A stretch of DNA of 42,288 nt, taken from positions 1 to 42,288 of the forward strand of contig NZ_CP098326.1 of the NCBI RefSeq assembly GCF_023639785.1, in the 5' to 3' direction. The DNA comes from Leclercia adecarboxylata. Lineage in GTDB: Bacteria > Pseudomonadota > Gammaproteobacteria > Enterobacterales > Enterobacteriaceae. This document shows positions 26,254-33,718 of the stretch, in pieces. Both the position numbers and the translations under genes were made by a program. The notes beneath the pieces are model-generated. The model was not told the DNA's origin. It saw only the letters and a list, made by a program, of their open reading frames with translations, and did no database searches. Every line of letters starts with the position of its first letter. Position 1 is the stretch's first letter.

Positions 26254-26595
26254 ATGAATGATCGAAAGCGGGAACAAGCCCGTATACGCCAGGCCCGCCG
26301 CCGCGCGCGCCTGAAAGAAGAAGGCGCAAGCGTGACTGTCACGCTAACAAAACAGGAAGAAGCTATGCTGCATGAGCTTTGCCGTGTGCGCCGACCCGGA
26401 CGAACAGCCTATTCCACGAATGAGTTTTTCCAGCTGCTGCTAATCCGAAACTGGCAACAGTGGCAGGAGCAAAAGGCGCAGCTGGGGAAATGCCAGGCTT
26501 GCGGAAAGCTGAAGGCGGAGGGAGGTTGCGGGGGCGAACGGCAGAGCGAAACCTTTAACTGCTGGCTGGCCGTCGAAGCAAACGAGCTTAATTTG
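26254..26595 (+). CDS. Small basic regulator-like protein with Cys cluster
   Basis: About 113 aa from ATG 26254 (AAGGAGG seven bases upstream; a GTG at 26230 lies inside the operator). The N-terminus is extremely basic (NDRKREQARIRQARRRARLKEE), followed by SVTVTLTKQEEAMLHELCRVRR, which reads like a ribbon-helix-helix strand and helix. The C-terminal CQACGKLKAEGGCGG cluster may bind zinc. The codons for SVTVT contain a perfect GCGTGAC-type palindrome. I do not recognise a named family. Its operator-dense position suggests a DNA-binding autoregulator. Its stop codon touches a GTGTATTG-type palindrome at 26598. Confidence 0.6.
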
Positions 26596-26597
26596 TA

Positions 26598-26615
26598 GTG
26601 TATTGTGCAATACAG
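26598..26615. promoter_or_regulatory. GTGTATTG-type palindrome, copy 4
   Basis: GTGTATTG-TG-CAATACAG, the reverse orientation of the three copies inside stbA, starting at the stop codon of the preceding gene. Confidence 0.7.
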
Positions 26616-26666
26616 AAATTGCTAAAAGCAGTCGGTGTAATAACTGAAACGGCCGCGCAGCGGAAA

Positions 26667-26693
26667 GAAAAAAGCCCGGTCAATCCGGGCTTG
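26667..26693 (-). terminator. Terminator of the first CUP module
   Basis: Leftward: GCCCGGATTGACCGGGC followed by TTTTTT. It lies between two converging genes and should end the 27262-26711 transcript. Confidence 0.85.
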
Positions 26694-26710
26694 TTTCTTT
26701 CGGCGGCACC

Positions 26711-27028
26711 TTAATCGTCTAGATCGCCGCAGCCCAGCGGGCAACAATTCCGGTCAATACCGTGGCTGCAATAACCGTTCTCACGGTCCTGGCGGATTTC
26801 TTCCGCGATCTCGTCCTGGGTCAGGTAATCAAATTCACGCCGCGCTACTGCGATCAGTTCATCCCGAAACTCGGCCGGAACGTCAGCAAGATAGCCATCA
26901 ATATCTGCGCTCAGGCGGCGCTGATACAATTCATAAATCAGGCCGCAGCGTGGCTGCTGTTCGCGCGAAAAAATTTCACACTGGCGACGAAAATCTTCCA
27001 TGATTTGCTCAACGGTTTGTGTCGTCAT
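26711..27028 (-). CDS. CUP-module protein with C-terminal Cys cluster
   Basis: 105 aa, acidic, ATG 27028 with GAGGA upstream. It is helical with no membrane segment, ending in the Cys-rich CSHGIDRNCCPLGCGDLDD, which could bind a metal. The family is not recognised. It is the second gene after CUP-1 and is separated from the first by a short GC hairpin (27058-27075) followed by only TTTAA, so read-through is expected. Confidence 0.6.
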   Translation of the reverse strand: MTTQTVEQIMEDFRRQCEIFSREQQPRCGLIYELYQRRLSADIDGYLADVPAEFRDELIAVARREFDYLTQDEIAEEIRQDRENGYCSHGIDRNCCPLGCGDLDD

Positions 27029-27082
27029 GTCGTTTGTCCTCGATGTTTCGGTTAAAGACCCGGCAATGCCGGGTCGCCAGTG

Positions 27083-27262
27083 TTATTTTGTATGTTGCAG
27101 CAGCTGGTCTAATTTAGCCGCCAGCGCATACGTCGACGGGAAAGCGCCTTGCAGTCGCTGATTTGGCAGCTGGTTAAATGCTTCAAGGCAGGCGCGCAGC
27201 ATCATTGCTTGCTGGGATTCGACTTCTTTTTTCAGCTGGGAAGGGGTGGTAACAGTGGTCAT
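27083..27262 (-). CDS. 59-aa protein, first gene of CUP-1 module
   Basis: Starts ATG at 27262 behind AAGGAGTAAGC. The product, MTTVTTPSQLKKEVESQQAM through LDQLLQHTK, is a short helical protein. It lies 18 bases from the conserved GCCGATACCGG-type end of CUP-1, the same spacing as other CUP-driven genes, which is the main support. No family is recognised. Confidence 0.65.
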   Translation of the reverse strand: MTTVTTPSQLKKEVESQQAMMLRACLEAFNQLPNQRLQGAFPSTYALAAKLDQLLQHTK

Positions 27263-27279
27263 GCTTACTCCTTAGTGAT

Positions 27280-27708
27280 CCGATACCGGCAATTTATCGG
27301 GCGGCGGTATTGCCTCCCGATGATTTAATTATCGGTGATTATGCCTTTAAAGTCAATACAAGTACGGAATATATTTACCTGTTTTTTTTATGCCCGTCAG
27401 GGCATGGAAGGCGACCGCGCCGGACTCCACCGGACACCGGGGGCAAATCGCCGGAAACTGCGGCGCTGACCGGCGCGCCCGGCCAACCCCCCTCCCTGCT
27501 AAGCCATAACCCCCTCACCGCCACGCAGCTGCCGCACGTCCCCCACGGGGGTGCGCAGTGGGCGCCGCGCGCCTGCGCGCGGGAACGGCGGCCCGCCTGC
27601 GGGTCGCGGCGCCGTACTGCGAGTTACCGGACGCCACGCGGCCGGTTACGGGGGACACCGCACCGCACGGCCAGCGCCCCGCTGAGCTGCACAATCCACG
27701 GATAACAC
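27280..27708 (-). repeat. CUP-1 element with leftward promoter
   Basis: Full copy. Leftward promoter -35 TTGACT (27356-27351), 17-bp spacer, -10 GATAAT (27333-27328), then a conserved transcribed leader of about 55 bases down to CCGATACCGG. Upstream of the -35 comes the shared AAGTACGGAATATATTTA stretch and then about 330 bp of very GC-rich conserved DNA with many short palindromes. In pKM101 such CUP elements head the leading-region antirestriction regulon. The open frames crossing it recur only because the DNA is repeated, and I do not call them genes. Confidence 0.92.
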
Positions 27709-28024
27709 AATCGCGCTCTGGCAAAGGATGCCGACGCCTGAAGGGCGTTGGCACCCCGAAGGGGCGGGGCGGCCGCTTGCGGCCGGGCGAGTCCGGCGCA
27801 GGGTGTGGCCTGCCAAGCGGAGCGCGGAGGCCGCAGGCCGGAGGCGTTAGCGGCAGCTGCCCGCAGGGGCGAGACGCGTAGCGGCTCGATGCGCAGCACA
27901 GCAGAGCGGCCCCGCAGGGGCAACGCCCGGTGTGGCATCAGGGTTAATCACGATGGCAGAACATGAGCTGGAGAGATCGCCGGCAAGCGACAGCGAAGGG
28001 GCGGCGCAGCCGCCCCGATGGCTG
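27709..28024. other. Non-coding GC-rich spacer with border repeat copy 2
   Basis: About 100 bp of GC-rich DNA with short repeats (CCTGAAGGGCGTTGGCACCCCGAAGGGG), then border-repeat copy 2 at 27815-27930. Ends at the stop of the 35-aa frame. I see no supported gene. Confidence 0.6.
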
Positions 28025-28132
28025 TTACTTGTCTTTGTCGCGTAGCGCTTTGATTAGGCCGGTTACGGCCGTAATCAGGGCGGCCAGAGAGGTGAGGATT
28101 TGCGGGAGGTTTTCGAGGATGGTAGAGGTCAT
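28025..28132 (-). CDS. 35-aa hydrophobic peptide
   Basis: ATG 28132; product MTSTILENLPQILTSLAALI then TAVTGLIKALRDKDK: one amphipathic/transmembrane helix with a basic end, similar in form to small membrane peptides and type I toxins. A weak AGGTG ribosome site precedes it. The in-frame extension to 28237 runs into the long hairpin and is not credible. The function is unknown and the gene is only moderately supported. Confidence 0.4.
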   Translation of the reverse strand: MTSTILENLPQILTSLAALITAVTGLIKALRDKDK

Positions 28133-28181
28133 GTAGCACCTGTAGTGAAGTTGGCGGGGTGTCGTTTCCGACGGCCGCTTT

Positions 28182-28255
28182 GTAACCGGGCGGATAAGGC
28201 AGGTTGTCAACAGCTTGAGCGAAGCGTCTGTTGACAACCTGCCGCGCCCGGTTAC
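28182..28255. other. Long imperfect hairpin in the leading region
   Basis: Outer arms GTAACCGGGCG (28182-28192) and CGCCCGGTTAC (28245-28255). Inner perfect 15-bp arms GCAGGTTGTCAACAG (28199-28213) and CTGTTGACAACCTGC (28228-28242), with a 14-base loop. There is no T-tract. Each inner arm includes a TTGACA box in opposite orientation. It could fold on the incoming single strand. Confidence 0.8.
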
Positions 28256-28587
28256 ATTGCGGACATAGGCGGAACGACCCTCGCCAACGGAACGGTTTCA
28301 TGACCGGGCAGCGGAGACACCGGCGAACCTGGCTGGCGCTGACGCCAGCCGCCAAGCGCCAGCGCGGAGGGCAACGCCCGGAGGTCAAGCGGAGCGCGGA
28401 GGGCAACGCCCGGAGGCGTTAGCGGCCGCTGCCCGCAGGGGCGAGACGCGCAGCGGCTCGATGCGCAGCACAGCAGAGCGGCCCCGCAGGGGTAACGCCC
28501 GGCGTTTGCTGCTGTTCCTCTCTCGTCCATCTGAAATCGGCGGTAGGGCCATAAAATAATGGCGCCCGTCTGGGCGCCATATTCGAA
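28256..28587. other. Non-coding stretch with border repeat copy 3
   Basis: GC-rich spacer holding degenerate CAGCGCGGAGGGCAACGCC duplications (28358-28420) and border-repeat copy 3 (28387-28502). A leftward terminator-like hairpin GGCGCCC-AGAC-GGGCGCC lies at about 28563-28580 and ends the next module. No convincing gene. Confidence 0.6.
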
Positions 28588-28788
28588 TCAGGGGTTTTGC
28601 TTCTGTGTCCATAACCGGCCAGCCAGCGCAGCTTCTGCCTGCTGCTCGGTATCAAAATACTCGTTAGATTCACGTGATACCGGCTCACCGTATTCTGTTT
28701 GCGTTCCAATGTAAAAGCCGCGGGCTGACTCCATCACTTCCAGTTTCAGGCGCATCCCGATTTGAGCGGCCAGTTTTCCATATTCCAT
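28588..28788 (-). CDS. 66-aa CUP-module protein
   Basis: ATG 28788 with AAGGAG five bases upstream (a GTG at 28794 is too close to the ribosome site). The soluble product has RLKLEVMESARGFYIGTQTEYGEPVSRESNEYF, then DTEQQAEAALAGRLW, a pattern of beta strands then a helix. The family is not recognised. It is the last gene of the ardA module, followed by a terminator hairpin. Confidence 0.6.
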   Translation of the reverse strand: MEYGKLAAQIGMRLKLEVMESARGFYIGTQTEYGEPVSRESNEYFDTEQQAEAALAGRLWTQKQNP

Positions 28789-28830
28789 TTTCACTCCTTC
28801 AGGGGGCTTTAGCCCCCGTACTGTTAGCCG

Positions 28831-29163
28831 TCAGGCAATATCGTTTTTGTAGCAGGCATAACCGAAGCTAAGCTCTGTTTTCATATGATGGCGGGCATAG
28901 TCCCAGGCAGCGTGGCCGAAGTCCTCATAATCTGCCATGACGATTTCACGGGCTTTATGCCATTGCTGCACTGATGAAAGCGGTAGAACAGGGCAGGGAA
29001 GTGACCAGTCTGTCACAGTGTTGCAGATCATATCTGCCAGGCGCACCAAAGTGCCGTAAACAAGCTCTGTGCGCAGATCCGCCACCATGCGCTTTTCGCG
29101 TAGTGATGCCAGATAATCAATCTCTTTGGTAATGTCAGAATTTAAGCGGGTCTGGTAATCCAT
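28831..29163 (-). CDS. 110-aa CUP-module protein
   Basis: ATG 29163 with AAGGAG upstream. Soluble and helical (MDYQTRLNSDITKEIDYLASLREKRM...), with several Trp/Tyr in the second half (EDFGHAAWDYARHHMKTELSFGYACYKND). The family is not recognised. Just upstream is a lone GCCGATACCGGCAATTTT (29181-29198) without the CUP promoter, so it is probably transcribed from CUP-2 through ardA. Confidence 0.6.
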   Translation of the reverse strand: MDYQTRLNSDITKEIDYLASLREKRMVADLRTELVYGTLVRLADMICNTVTDWSLPCPVLPLSSVQQWHKAREIVMADYEDFGHAAWDYARHHMKTELSFGYACYKNDIA

Positions 29164-29259
29164 GATGTACTCCTTTGCGCGCCGATACCGGCAATTTTGA
29201 TAGGGGCCGAAACCCCTATGCCTTATATGTACAGCCCCCGCATGGCAGGGGCTTGCCCG

Positions 29260-29769
29260 TCAGAACGTCATGTTAAATACATGCCCGTCATAGAATCTGA
29301 ATTCGCCCATAAACAGATCACGCGCATAAGCCTCAAGGTCAAAATAACGCGCTACGCAATCAGGTATACCATTCAGCAAGCCGCTAATATCCAGATATTC
29401 CTGTGCGTACGTTTCCTCATCCTTAGCCTCGCCCATGTAGGCATTATCAAACTGGTCATAATCAGTGCTGCTGAACAGTTCGACAAACGCCAGAAACGCC
29501 GCCTCCCGGCCTTCCTCGCTGGCTTGTTTAAAGCCGTCGATGAATTCCCATTTAATGTGACCCTCTGACGCCATATCTGCCGGAAAACCCTCCCAGTCTT
29601 GAAACATAAACTCAGGATCAGCTTCATTGGCGTGCAGCTCGCGGCAGCGCTCATAAAATTCCTCAGAACTGTCAAATTCAGTCAGATCGAGCCAGGCTCC
29701 GGCAATGCTTCCGCAGTTGTATTTATGGTAGGTGCCAACATAAACAGCAGGGGTAGTTACAGTAGACAT
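29260..29769 (-). CDS. ardA: ArdA antirestriction protein (DNA mimic)
   Basis: 169 aa, strongly acidic. ArdA family features: AVYVGTYHKYNCGSIAGAWLDLTEF at the N-terminus, EFMFQDWEGFP near 53, and AYMGEAKDEETYAQEYLDISGLLNGIPDCVARYFD. ArdA dimers mimic bent B-form DNA and block type I restriction-modification enzymes, protecting the incoming plasmid. It is the first gene after CUP-2, with GGAGTAAACC before the ATG. Length as in the family. Confidence 0.95.
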   Translation of the reverse strand: MSTVTTPAVYVGTYHKYNCGSIAGAWLDLTEFDSSEEFYERCRELHANEADPEFMFQDWEGFPADMASEGHIKWEFIDGFKQASEEGREAAFLAFVELFSSTDYDQFDNAYMGEAKDEETYAQEYLDISGLLNGIPDCVARYFDLEAYARDLFMGEFRFYDGHVFNMTF

Positions 29770-29786
29770 GGTTTACTCCTTTAAGC

Positions 29787-30183
29787 GCCGATACCGGCAA
29801 TTTTTCGGGCGGCGGTGTTGCCTCCCGATGATTTAATTATCGGTGATTATGCCTTTAAAGTCAATACAAGTACGGAATATATTTACCTGTTTTTTTTATG
29901 CCCGTCAGGGCATGGAAGGCGACCGCGCCGGACTCCACCGGACACCGGGGGCAAATCGCCGGAAACTGCGGCGCTGACCGGCGCGCCCGGCCAACCCCCC
30001 TCCCTGCTAAGCCATAACCCCCTCACCGCCACGCAGCTGCCGCACGTCCCCCACGGGGGTGCGCAGTGGGCGCCGCGCGCCTGCGCGCGGGAACGGCGGC
30101 CCGCCTGCGGGTCGCGGCGCCGTACTGCGAGTTACCGGGCGCCACGCGGCCGGTTACGGGGGACACCGCACCGCACGGCCAGC
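29787..30183 (-). repeat. CUP-2 element (ardA promoter)
   Basis: Nearly identical to CUP-1. Leftward promoter -35 TTGACT (29864-29859), 17 bp, -10 GATAAT (29841-29836). The GC-rich part ends at ...CGCACGGCCAGCTGATGG, then border-repeat copy 4. Confidence 0.92.
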
Positions 30184-30195
30184 TGATGGGTTGCC

Positions 30196-30312
30196 AAGCG
30201 GAGCGCGGAGGCCGCAGGCCGGAGGCGTCAGTGACAGCTGCCCGCAGGGGCGAGACGCGTAGCGGCTCGATGCGCAGCACAGCAGAACGGCCCCGGAGGG
30301 GTGACGTCCGGG
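30196..30312. repeat. GC-rich module-border repeat, copy 4
   Basis: Same family as 26085-26205. Copy 4 and copy 5 (34194) share a variant ending GGCCCCGGAGGGGTGACGTCCGGGG, so they are closest to each other. Confidence 0.85.
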
Positions 30313-30323
30313 GTAAGGTTTTG

Positions 30324-30620
30324 TTAATCAACGTAGCGCCAGACATGCGAAGGCACTTTGTCCCACAGCTTGCCTGAAACAATTTCAGCGCGCCGGTGAT
30401 CAGCAGCAGACTCAAAAGCGCCATAATCGCACTCTGGCACCTGGTCACGATCCAACATCGACTGATAGACCTTTTCCAGCGTATCGCGCTGGCGGCAAGC
30501 CCTGAAGCGCATCAGATAGTATGAGCGACGGGCTTTGTATTCGAAGTTTGACAAGGGAAGCATCCATTTCGGTAAGCGGCAGGCGAAGCCTGGCACATTT
30601 AGAGGTTTTGAGTTTATCAC
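30324..30620 (-). CDS. Hha/YmoA-family protein
   Basis: 98 aa. Residues 33-98 match the Hha fold: YYLMRFRACRQRDTLEKVYQ, then YGAFESAADHRRAEIVSGKLWDKVPSHVWRYV. Hha proteins bind H-NS and strengthen silencing of AT-rich foreign DNA; plasmid copies can adjust host silencing of new DNA. The start is unsure: GTG 30620 and an inner ATG (about residue 19) both lack a clear ribosome site, and the N-terminal 30 residues are not Hha-like. It follows a terminator (30662-30691), so it probably has its own promoter. Confidence 0.85.
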   Translation of the reverse strand: MINSKPLNVPGFACRLPKWMLPLSNFEYKARRSYYLMRFRACRQRDTLEKVYQSMLDRDQVPECDYGAFESAADHRRAEIVSGKLWDKVPSHVWRYVD

Positions 30621-30661
30621 GGCCAGAGAACGCCTAAATCGCCCTCTGAGCGCTTCAACTA

Positions 30662-30691
30662 AAAAAGGCGGGGATTACCCGCCTTTTTCCT
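30662..30691 (-). terminator. Terminator after the 94-aa membrane gene
   Basis: GGCGGG-TAATC-CCCGCC flanked by AAAAA and TTTTT on both strands; leftward it ends CUP-3 transcription. Confidence 0.85.
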
Positions 30692-30975
30692 TACAGCTGC
30701 TTACGAGGCTTTTTGCGCGTCATATACAGCGGTAACGCGCAGTCAATGGCGTATAAAAAGCACGCCAGCGCAGCACATCCAAACAACAACGCCAGCGGGC
30801 CATTATCGGCATTGCTAAAAATACCCGTAGCAGCACACAGACCTAATACAGCAGCGATGGCGCATGAGAGCTGAACCATTTCACGCATACCGGCACGAAC
30901 CATAAACCAGGGCAGGGCGAGAGCGGCAGCGCTGGCAAACAGCGCGAGGGGGATTAAAACGAAAAGATAGTGCAT
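30691..30975 (-). CDS. Three-pass membrane protein of CUP-3 module
   Basis: 94 aa, ATG 30975 with GAGG upstream. Hydrophobic segments at about 3-25 (YLFVLIPLALFASAAALALPWFM), 33-52 and 60-82 (ALLFGCAALACFLYAI), then a basic tail RKKPRKQL. The family is unknown. It is the only gene between CUP-3 and a strong terminator. Confidence 0.6.
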   Translation of the reverse strand: MHYLFVLIPLALFASAAALALPWFMVRAGMREMVQLSCAIAAVLGLCAATGIFSNADNGPLALLFGCAALACFLYAIDCALPLYMTRKKPRKQL

Positions 30976-30994
30976 GTGATATTCCTCATTGAAT

Positions 30995-31103
30995 GCCGAT
31001 ACCGGCGATTAATCGGGGGCGGTGTTGCCTCCCGATGATTTAATTATCGGTGATTATGCCTTTAAAGTCAATATAAGTACGGAATATATTTATATATATT
31101 TAC
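30995..31103 (-). repeat. CUP-3, short element (promoter part only)
   Basis: Keeps the leader and promoter (-35 TTGACT 31071-31066, -10 GATAAT 31048-31043) but lacks the 300-bp GC-rich half. Shows that the promoter unit can stand alone. It is followed by the terminator stem ACCCCCC-TAAA-CGGGGGGT (31104-31121) of the next module. Confidence 0.9.
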
Positions 31104-31127
31104 CCCCCGTTTAGGGGGGTATCCAGT

Positions 31128-31925
31128 TTATTTTTTACTGATCGCGGCGGCTGCCTGGTGAATCGCTGATTGCAGGCCGTGGCTAAAATACTCGTTACCA
31201 ACGTTCCACAGCTTGCCGGAACGAAAAGCCGCAACGGTGCAATCATCCCCAATCACCGTTTTATAACGGCTTTTAACGCTTGCGATCGCTTCCTCGATCA
31301 GAGCATCGGAGCATTCACGCGAGGTGAAAAGGTAGTTAACGCCGCCATAAACTTTATTGAATGGGTCGTTACCGTACTCATACATATCCGTCATACCGTC
31401 AAAACGGCCTTCCTGAAAACGGCTGATTATGGCGTCCACTTCTTCGGTTGTCGGGCCGTCTGTCCAGCCCACATTGATGCAGGAATAATCACGCATACGC
31501 ACCGAAAATTTAATACCTTTGAAATGCTTTTTCAGCAGCAGGCGGATATTTTTTGCCGCCAGTTTCGCCGTGCTGGGTTCGTCTTTCTTGGTCAGTAAAT
31601 CCTGATAGTCTGGATTCGTTGATACCTGCTCACGGCTGCGCTGTTCTTCCTCTGCCTTGCGCGCGGCTTCTTCTTCGCGGCGCTGCTTACACACGCGAAC
31701 GATTTCGCGGCGGCGGCGGATTTCATCAAGTGACAGTGTTTTATCTGTTAGCGTCCAGCCAAAGCGCGCATTGATCCGGGCTTGCGCAACGGTGAACGCG
31801 GTCGGTAATTCGAGGTTTAAGAGGGTGTAGGAGATTTCGCCATCAGAGAGAGTTACTTCACTGACTGCAACCTCATCATTGAGATGTTTCAGGCACTGAC
31901 CAACTTTCAGTAATTGAGTGTTCAT
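31128..31925 (-). CDS. LPD29-domain protein
   Basis: 265 aa from ATG 31925 (AAGGAG upstream). Residues 1-65 form an unknown domain. Residues 68-105 are a charged Arg/Glu helix (RRRREIVRVCKQRREEEAARKAEEEQ). Residues 120-225 match the LPD29 large-polyvalent-protein-associated domain (AAKNIRLLLKKHFKGIKFSVRMRDYSCINVGWTDGPTTEEVDAIISRFQEGRFDGMTDMYEYG). LPD domains are typical of multi-domain proteins of plasmids and phages delivered or made early in a new host. CUP-4 drives it, as the only gene of the module. Confidence 0.75.
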   Translation of the reverse strand: MNTQLLKVGQCLKHLNDEVAVSEVTLSDGEISYTLLNLELPTAFTVAQARINARFGWTLTDKTLSLDEIRRRREIVRVCKQRREEEAARKAEEEQRSREQVSTNPDYQDLLTKKDEPSTAKLAAKNIRLLLKKHFKGIKFSVRMRDYSCINVGWTDGPTTEEVDAIISRFQEGRFDGMTDMYEYGNDPFNKVYGGVNYLFTSRECSDALIEEAIASVKSRYKTVIGDDCTVAAFRSGKLWNVGNEYFSHGLQSAIHQAAAAISKK

Positions 31926-31941
31926 GTAGGACTCCTTTAGC

Positions 31942-32320
31942 GCCGATACCGGCAATTTTTCAGGCGGCGGTATTGCCTCCCGATGATTTAATTATCGGTG
32001 ATTACGCCCTTAAAGTCAATACAAGTACGGGATATATTTACCTGTTTTTATGCCCGTCAGGGCATGGAAGGCGACCGCGCCGGACTCCACCGGACACCGG
32101 GGCCAAATCGCCGGAAACTGCGGCGCTGACCGGCGCGACAGGCCAAACCCCCTCCCTGCTAAGCCAAAACCCCCTCACCGCCACGCAGCTGCCGCACGTC
32201 CCCCACGGGGGTGCGCAGTGGGCGCCGCGCGCCTGCGCGCGGGAACGGCGGCCCGCCTGCGGGTCGCGGCGCCGTACTGCGAGTTACCGGGCGCCACGCG
32301 GCCGGTTACGGGGGACACCG
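31942..32320 (-). repeat. CUP-4 element
   Basis: Full element; promoter -35 TTGACT (32019-32014), -10 GATAAT (31996-31991). The GC half has small drifts (GCGACAGGCC, AAACCCCC). It is cut off at GGGGGACACCGCT, followed by the terminator of the next module. Confidence 0.92.
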
Positions 32321-32327
32321 CTCCGAA

Positions 32328-32356
32328 CGAAAAAAGGCACCCCATTGGGTGCCTTA
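32328..32356 (-). terminator. Terminator of the CUP-5 distal gene set
   Basis: Leftward GGCACCC-AAT-GGGGTGCC followed by TTTTTTCGTT. Confidence 0.85.
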
Positions 32357-32371
32357 ATCTGTTTATCAGCT

Positions 32372-32596
32372 TCAGATTTCTGTTGAGCCGATCCATTGAT
32401 TTTCCAGGTAAGCATTAGCGCCGTCCTGTATACCTTCCGGCTGTACTTTGCTTAAAAGCTCATGAGTCCATCCGCCATCTGGCGCTTTTTGACTGTAAAT
32501 TTCATTTCCTTCCAGACTCTTGATAATGAGCCTGCTGTGTTTTACGGGGGTCAGAATGTCTGGTTCGCCCGCCCGCTGGTCTGTTATGTAATGCAA
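32372..32596 (-). CDS. 74-aa CUP-5 module protein
   Basis: TTG start at 32596 with AGGAG five bases upstream. Soluble product LHYITDQRAGEPDILTPVKH..., ending ENQWIGSTEI. The family is not recognised. It is the second gene after CUP-5; a GCCCGGC-AATA-GCCGGGC stem in the 55-base gap lacks a U-tract, so read-through is likely. Confidence 0.5.
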   Translation of the reverse strand: MHYITDQRAGEPDILTPVKHSRLIIKSLEGNEIYSQKAPDGGWTHELLSKVQPEGIQDGANAYLENQWIGSTEI

Positions 32597-32650
32597 ACGC
32601 AGCTCCTGTAGTGTGGCTAATTTTATGCCCGGCTATTGCCGGGCAGGGGA

Positions 32651-32857
32651 TTAAAGCGGGGCGTAACGCATGAGTTCACGCTCCAGATCTTCTTTAAAAT
32701 CCTTCTCAAAATCCCAGGCACGCCAGATAAGCAGGCCTGTTTCTTTGCAACGGATTTCAACCTGGTGATCGTCATATTTGGATACTGCCGCAATTTTAAC
32801 GTTAACCTGCGTCACCGGACGCTCAGCCAGCATTTGCTCTATTGCCTTTCTTTCCAT
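32651..32857 (-). CDS. 68-aa CUP-5 module protein
   Basis: ATG 32857, seven bases after GGAG (the ATG at 32863 touches the ribosome site). The product MERKAIEQMLAERPVTQVNV, then KIAAVSKYDDHQVEIRCKET, is a small helix plus beta-strand protein with a Trp-rich end (LLIWRAWDFEKDF). The family is unknown. Confidence 0.55.
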   Translation of the reverse strand: MERKAIEQMLAERPVTQVNVKIAAVSKYDDHQVEIRCKETGLLIWRAWDFEKDFKEDLERELMRYAPL

Positions 32858-32877
32858 TTCCATACTCCTTAAATACT

Positions 32878-33042
32878 GCCGATACCGGCAATTTTTCGGG
32901 CGGCGGTATTGCCTCCCGATGTTTTAATTATCGGTTATCGCGCCTTTAAAGTCAATACAAGTACGGAATATATTTACCTTTACTTATATCCGTCAGGGCA
33001 TGGAAGGCGACCGCGCCGGACTCTACCGGACACCGGCCGCAG
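32878..33042 (-). repeat. CUP-5, truncated element
   Basis: Promoter -35 TTGACT (32955-32950), -10 GATAAT-type box TTAATT/GATAAT at 32932-32927. Diverged leader (CGATGTTTTAATTATCGGTTATCG), and the GC half ends after ACTCTACCGGACACCGGCCGC. Confidence 0.9.
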
Positions 33043-33047
33043 GGGAA

Positions 33048-33389
33048 TTAAAGGCTTTGCGCGTCCAGGAGATTCACCTGGGCCGGGGTAACGTGAAATT
33101 TTTCCCCTTTGTGGATCACGTTATCTGGCGCGGTTATTTCATCACTGATAAAGCTCACCGGATAACGTTTTTTTCCGCAAATCCGCTCGCTAAACCATGC
33201 CACTTTTGCCGCTGGCCTATCGAGTGGATGAACAATCATACCCGCCATGCTGCAACCCGTGGCGGGTTCGTCCAGCGTGATGCTTACCGGGACTGTATCC
33301 CGGTAAAAGAACTTAACCGGCGGCGCTGCTGCCTGCGTAGCGGCTGAGAGCAACGCCAGCCCGATAACCGCTATCCGATTAATAAGCAT
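33048..33389 (-). CDS. Secreted protein of CUP-6 module
   Basis: 113 aa from ATG 33389 (AGGGGA six bases upstream; ATG 33407 lies inside the previous stop region). Signal peptide MLINRIAVIGLALLSAATQA. The mature periplasmic domain has two Cys (TGCSMAGMIVHPLD, SERICGKKRYPVSF) and reads as beta-rich. The family is unknown. It is the second gene of the module, overlapping-coupled to the 100-aa gene. Confidence 0.65.
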   Translation of the reverse strand: MLINRIAVIGLALLSAATQAAAPPVKFFYRDTVPVSITLDEPATGCSMAGMIVHPLDRPAAKVAWFSERICGKKRYPVSFISDEITAPDNVIHKGEKFHVTPAQVNLLDAQSL

Positions 33390-33399
33390 TTTATTCCCC

Positions 33400-33702
33400 T
33401 TACTCATGCTGGCTTATCACCTTGCCAGCTGTTACCAGTTTACGAAAGTCGCTTTCATGAATTTCACGCCCATGCTCAAGCGCTGAATACACGTTGCCGA
33501 TTAGCCAGTTACCAGGCGTTTTTGTCTCGGTATACCACCATGCTTCCGTCAGAATAAGCAGCGGCTCGCTATCCTCGCCCTTTTCATAAATCCAGATTTT
33601 AGTGACGTCTTTACCCGTTTCGTTACTGCCCTGGATAGTCGGGTCAAAGGTATGATCGATTTCTATATCGAAGTAACGCTGAAGGAAGTTGGTAAAGTGC
33701 AT
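33400..33702 (-). CDS. 100-aa CUP-6 module protein
   Basis: ATG 33702 with AGGAG upstream. Acidic soluble protein with many aromatic residues (MHFTNFLQRYFDIEIDHTFDP, then LTEAWWYTETKTPGNWLIGNVYSALEHG). The family is not recognised. Acidic character and CUP control make an anti-defence role possible but unproven. Confidence 0.6.
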   Translation of the reverse strand: MHFTNFLQRYFDIEIDHTFDPTIQGSNETGKDVTKIWIYEKGEDSEPLLILTEAWWYTETKTPGNWLIGNVYSALEHGREIHESDFRKLVTAGKVISQHE

Positions 33703-33718
33703 GACGACTCCTGTTTGC

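Noticed and set aside
28231..28422. 63-codon rightward frame
   Set aside because: Arginine-rich product of GC-rich repeats, begins inside the long hairpin, no ribosome site.
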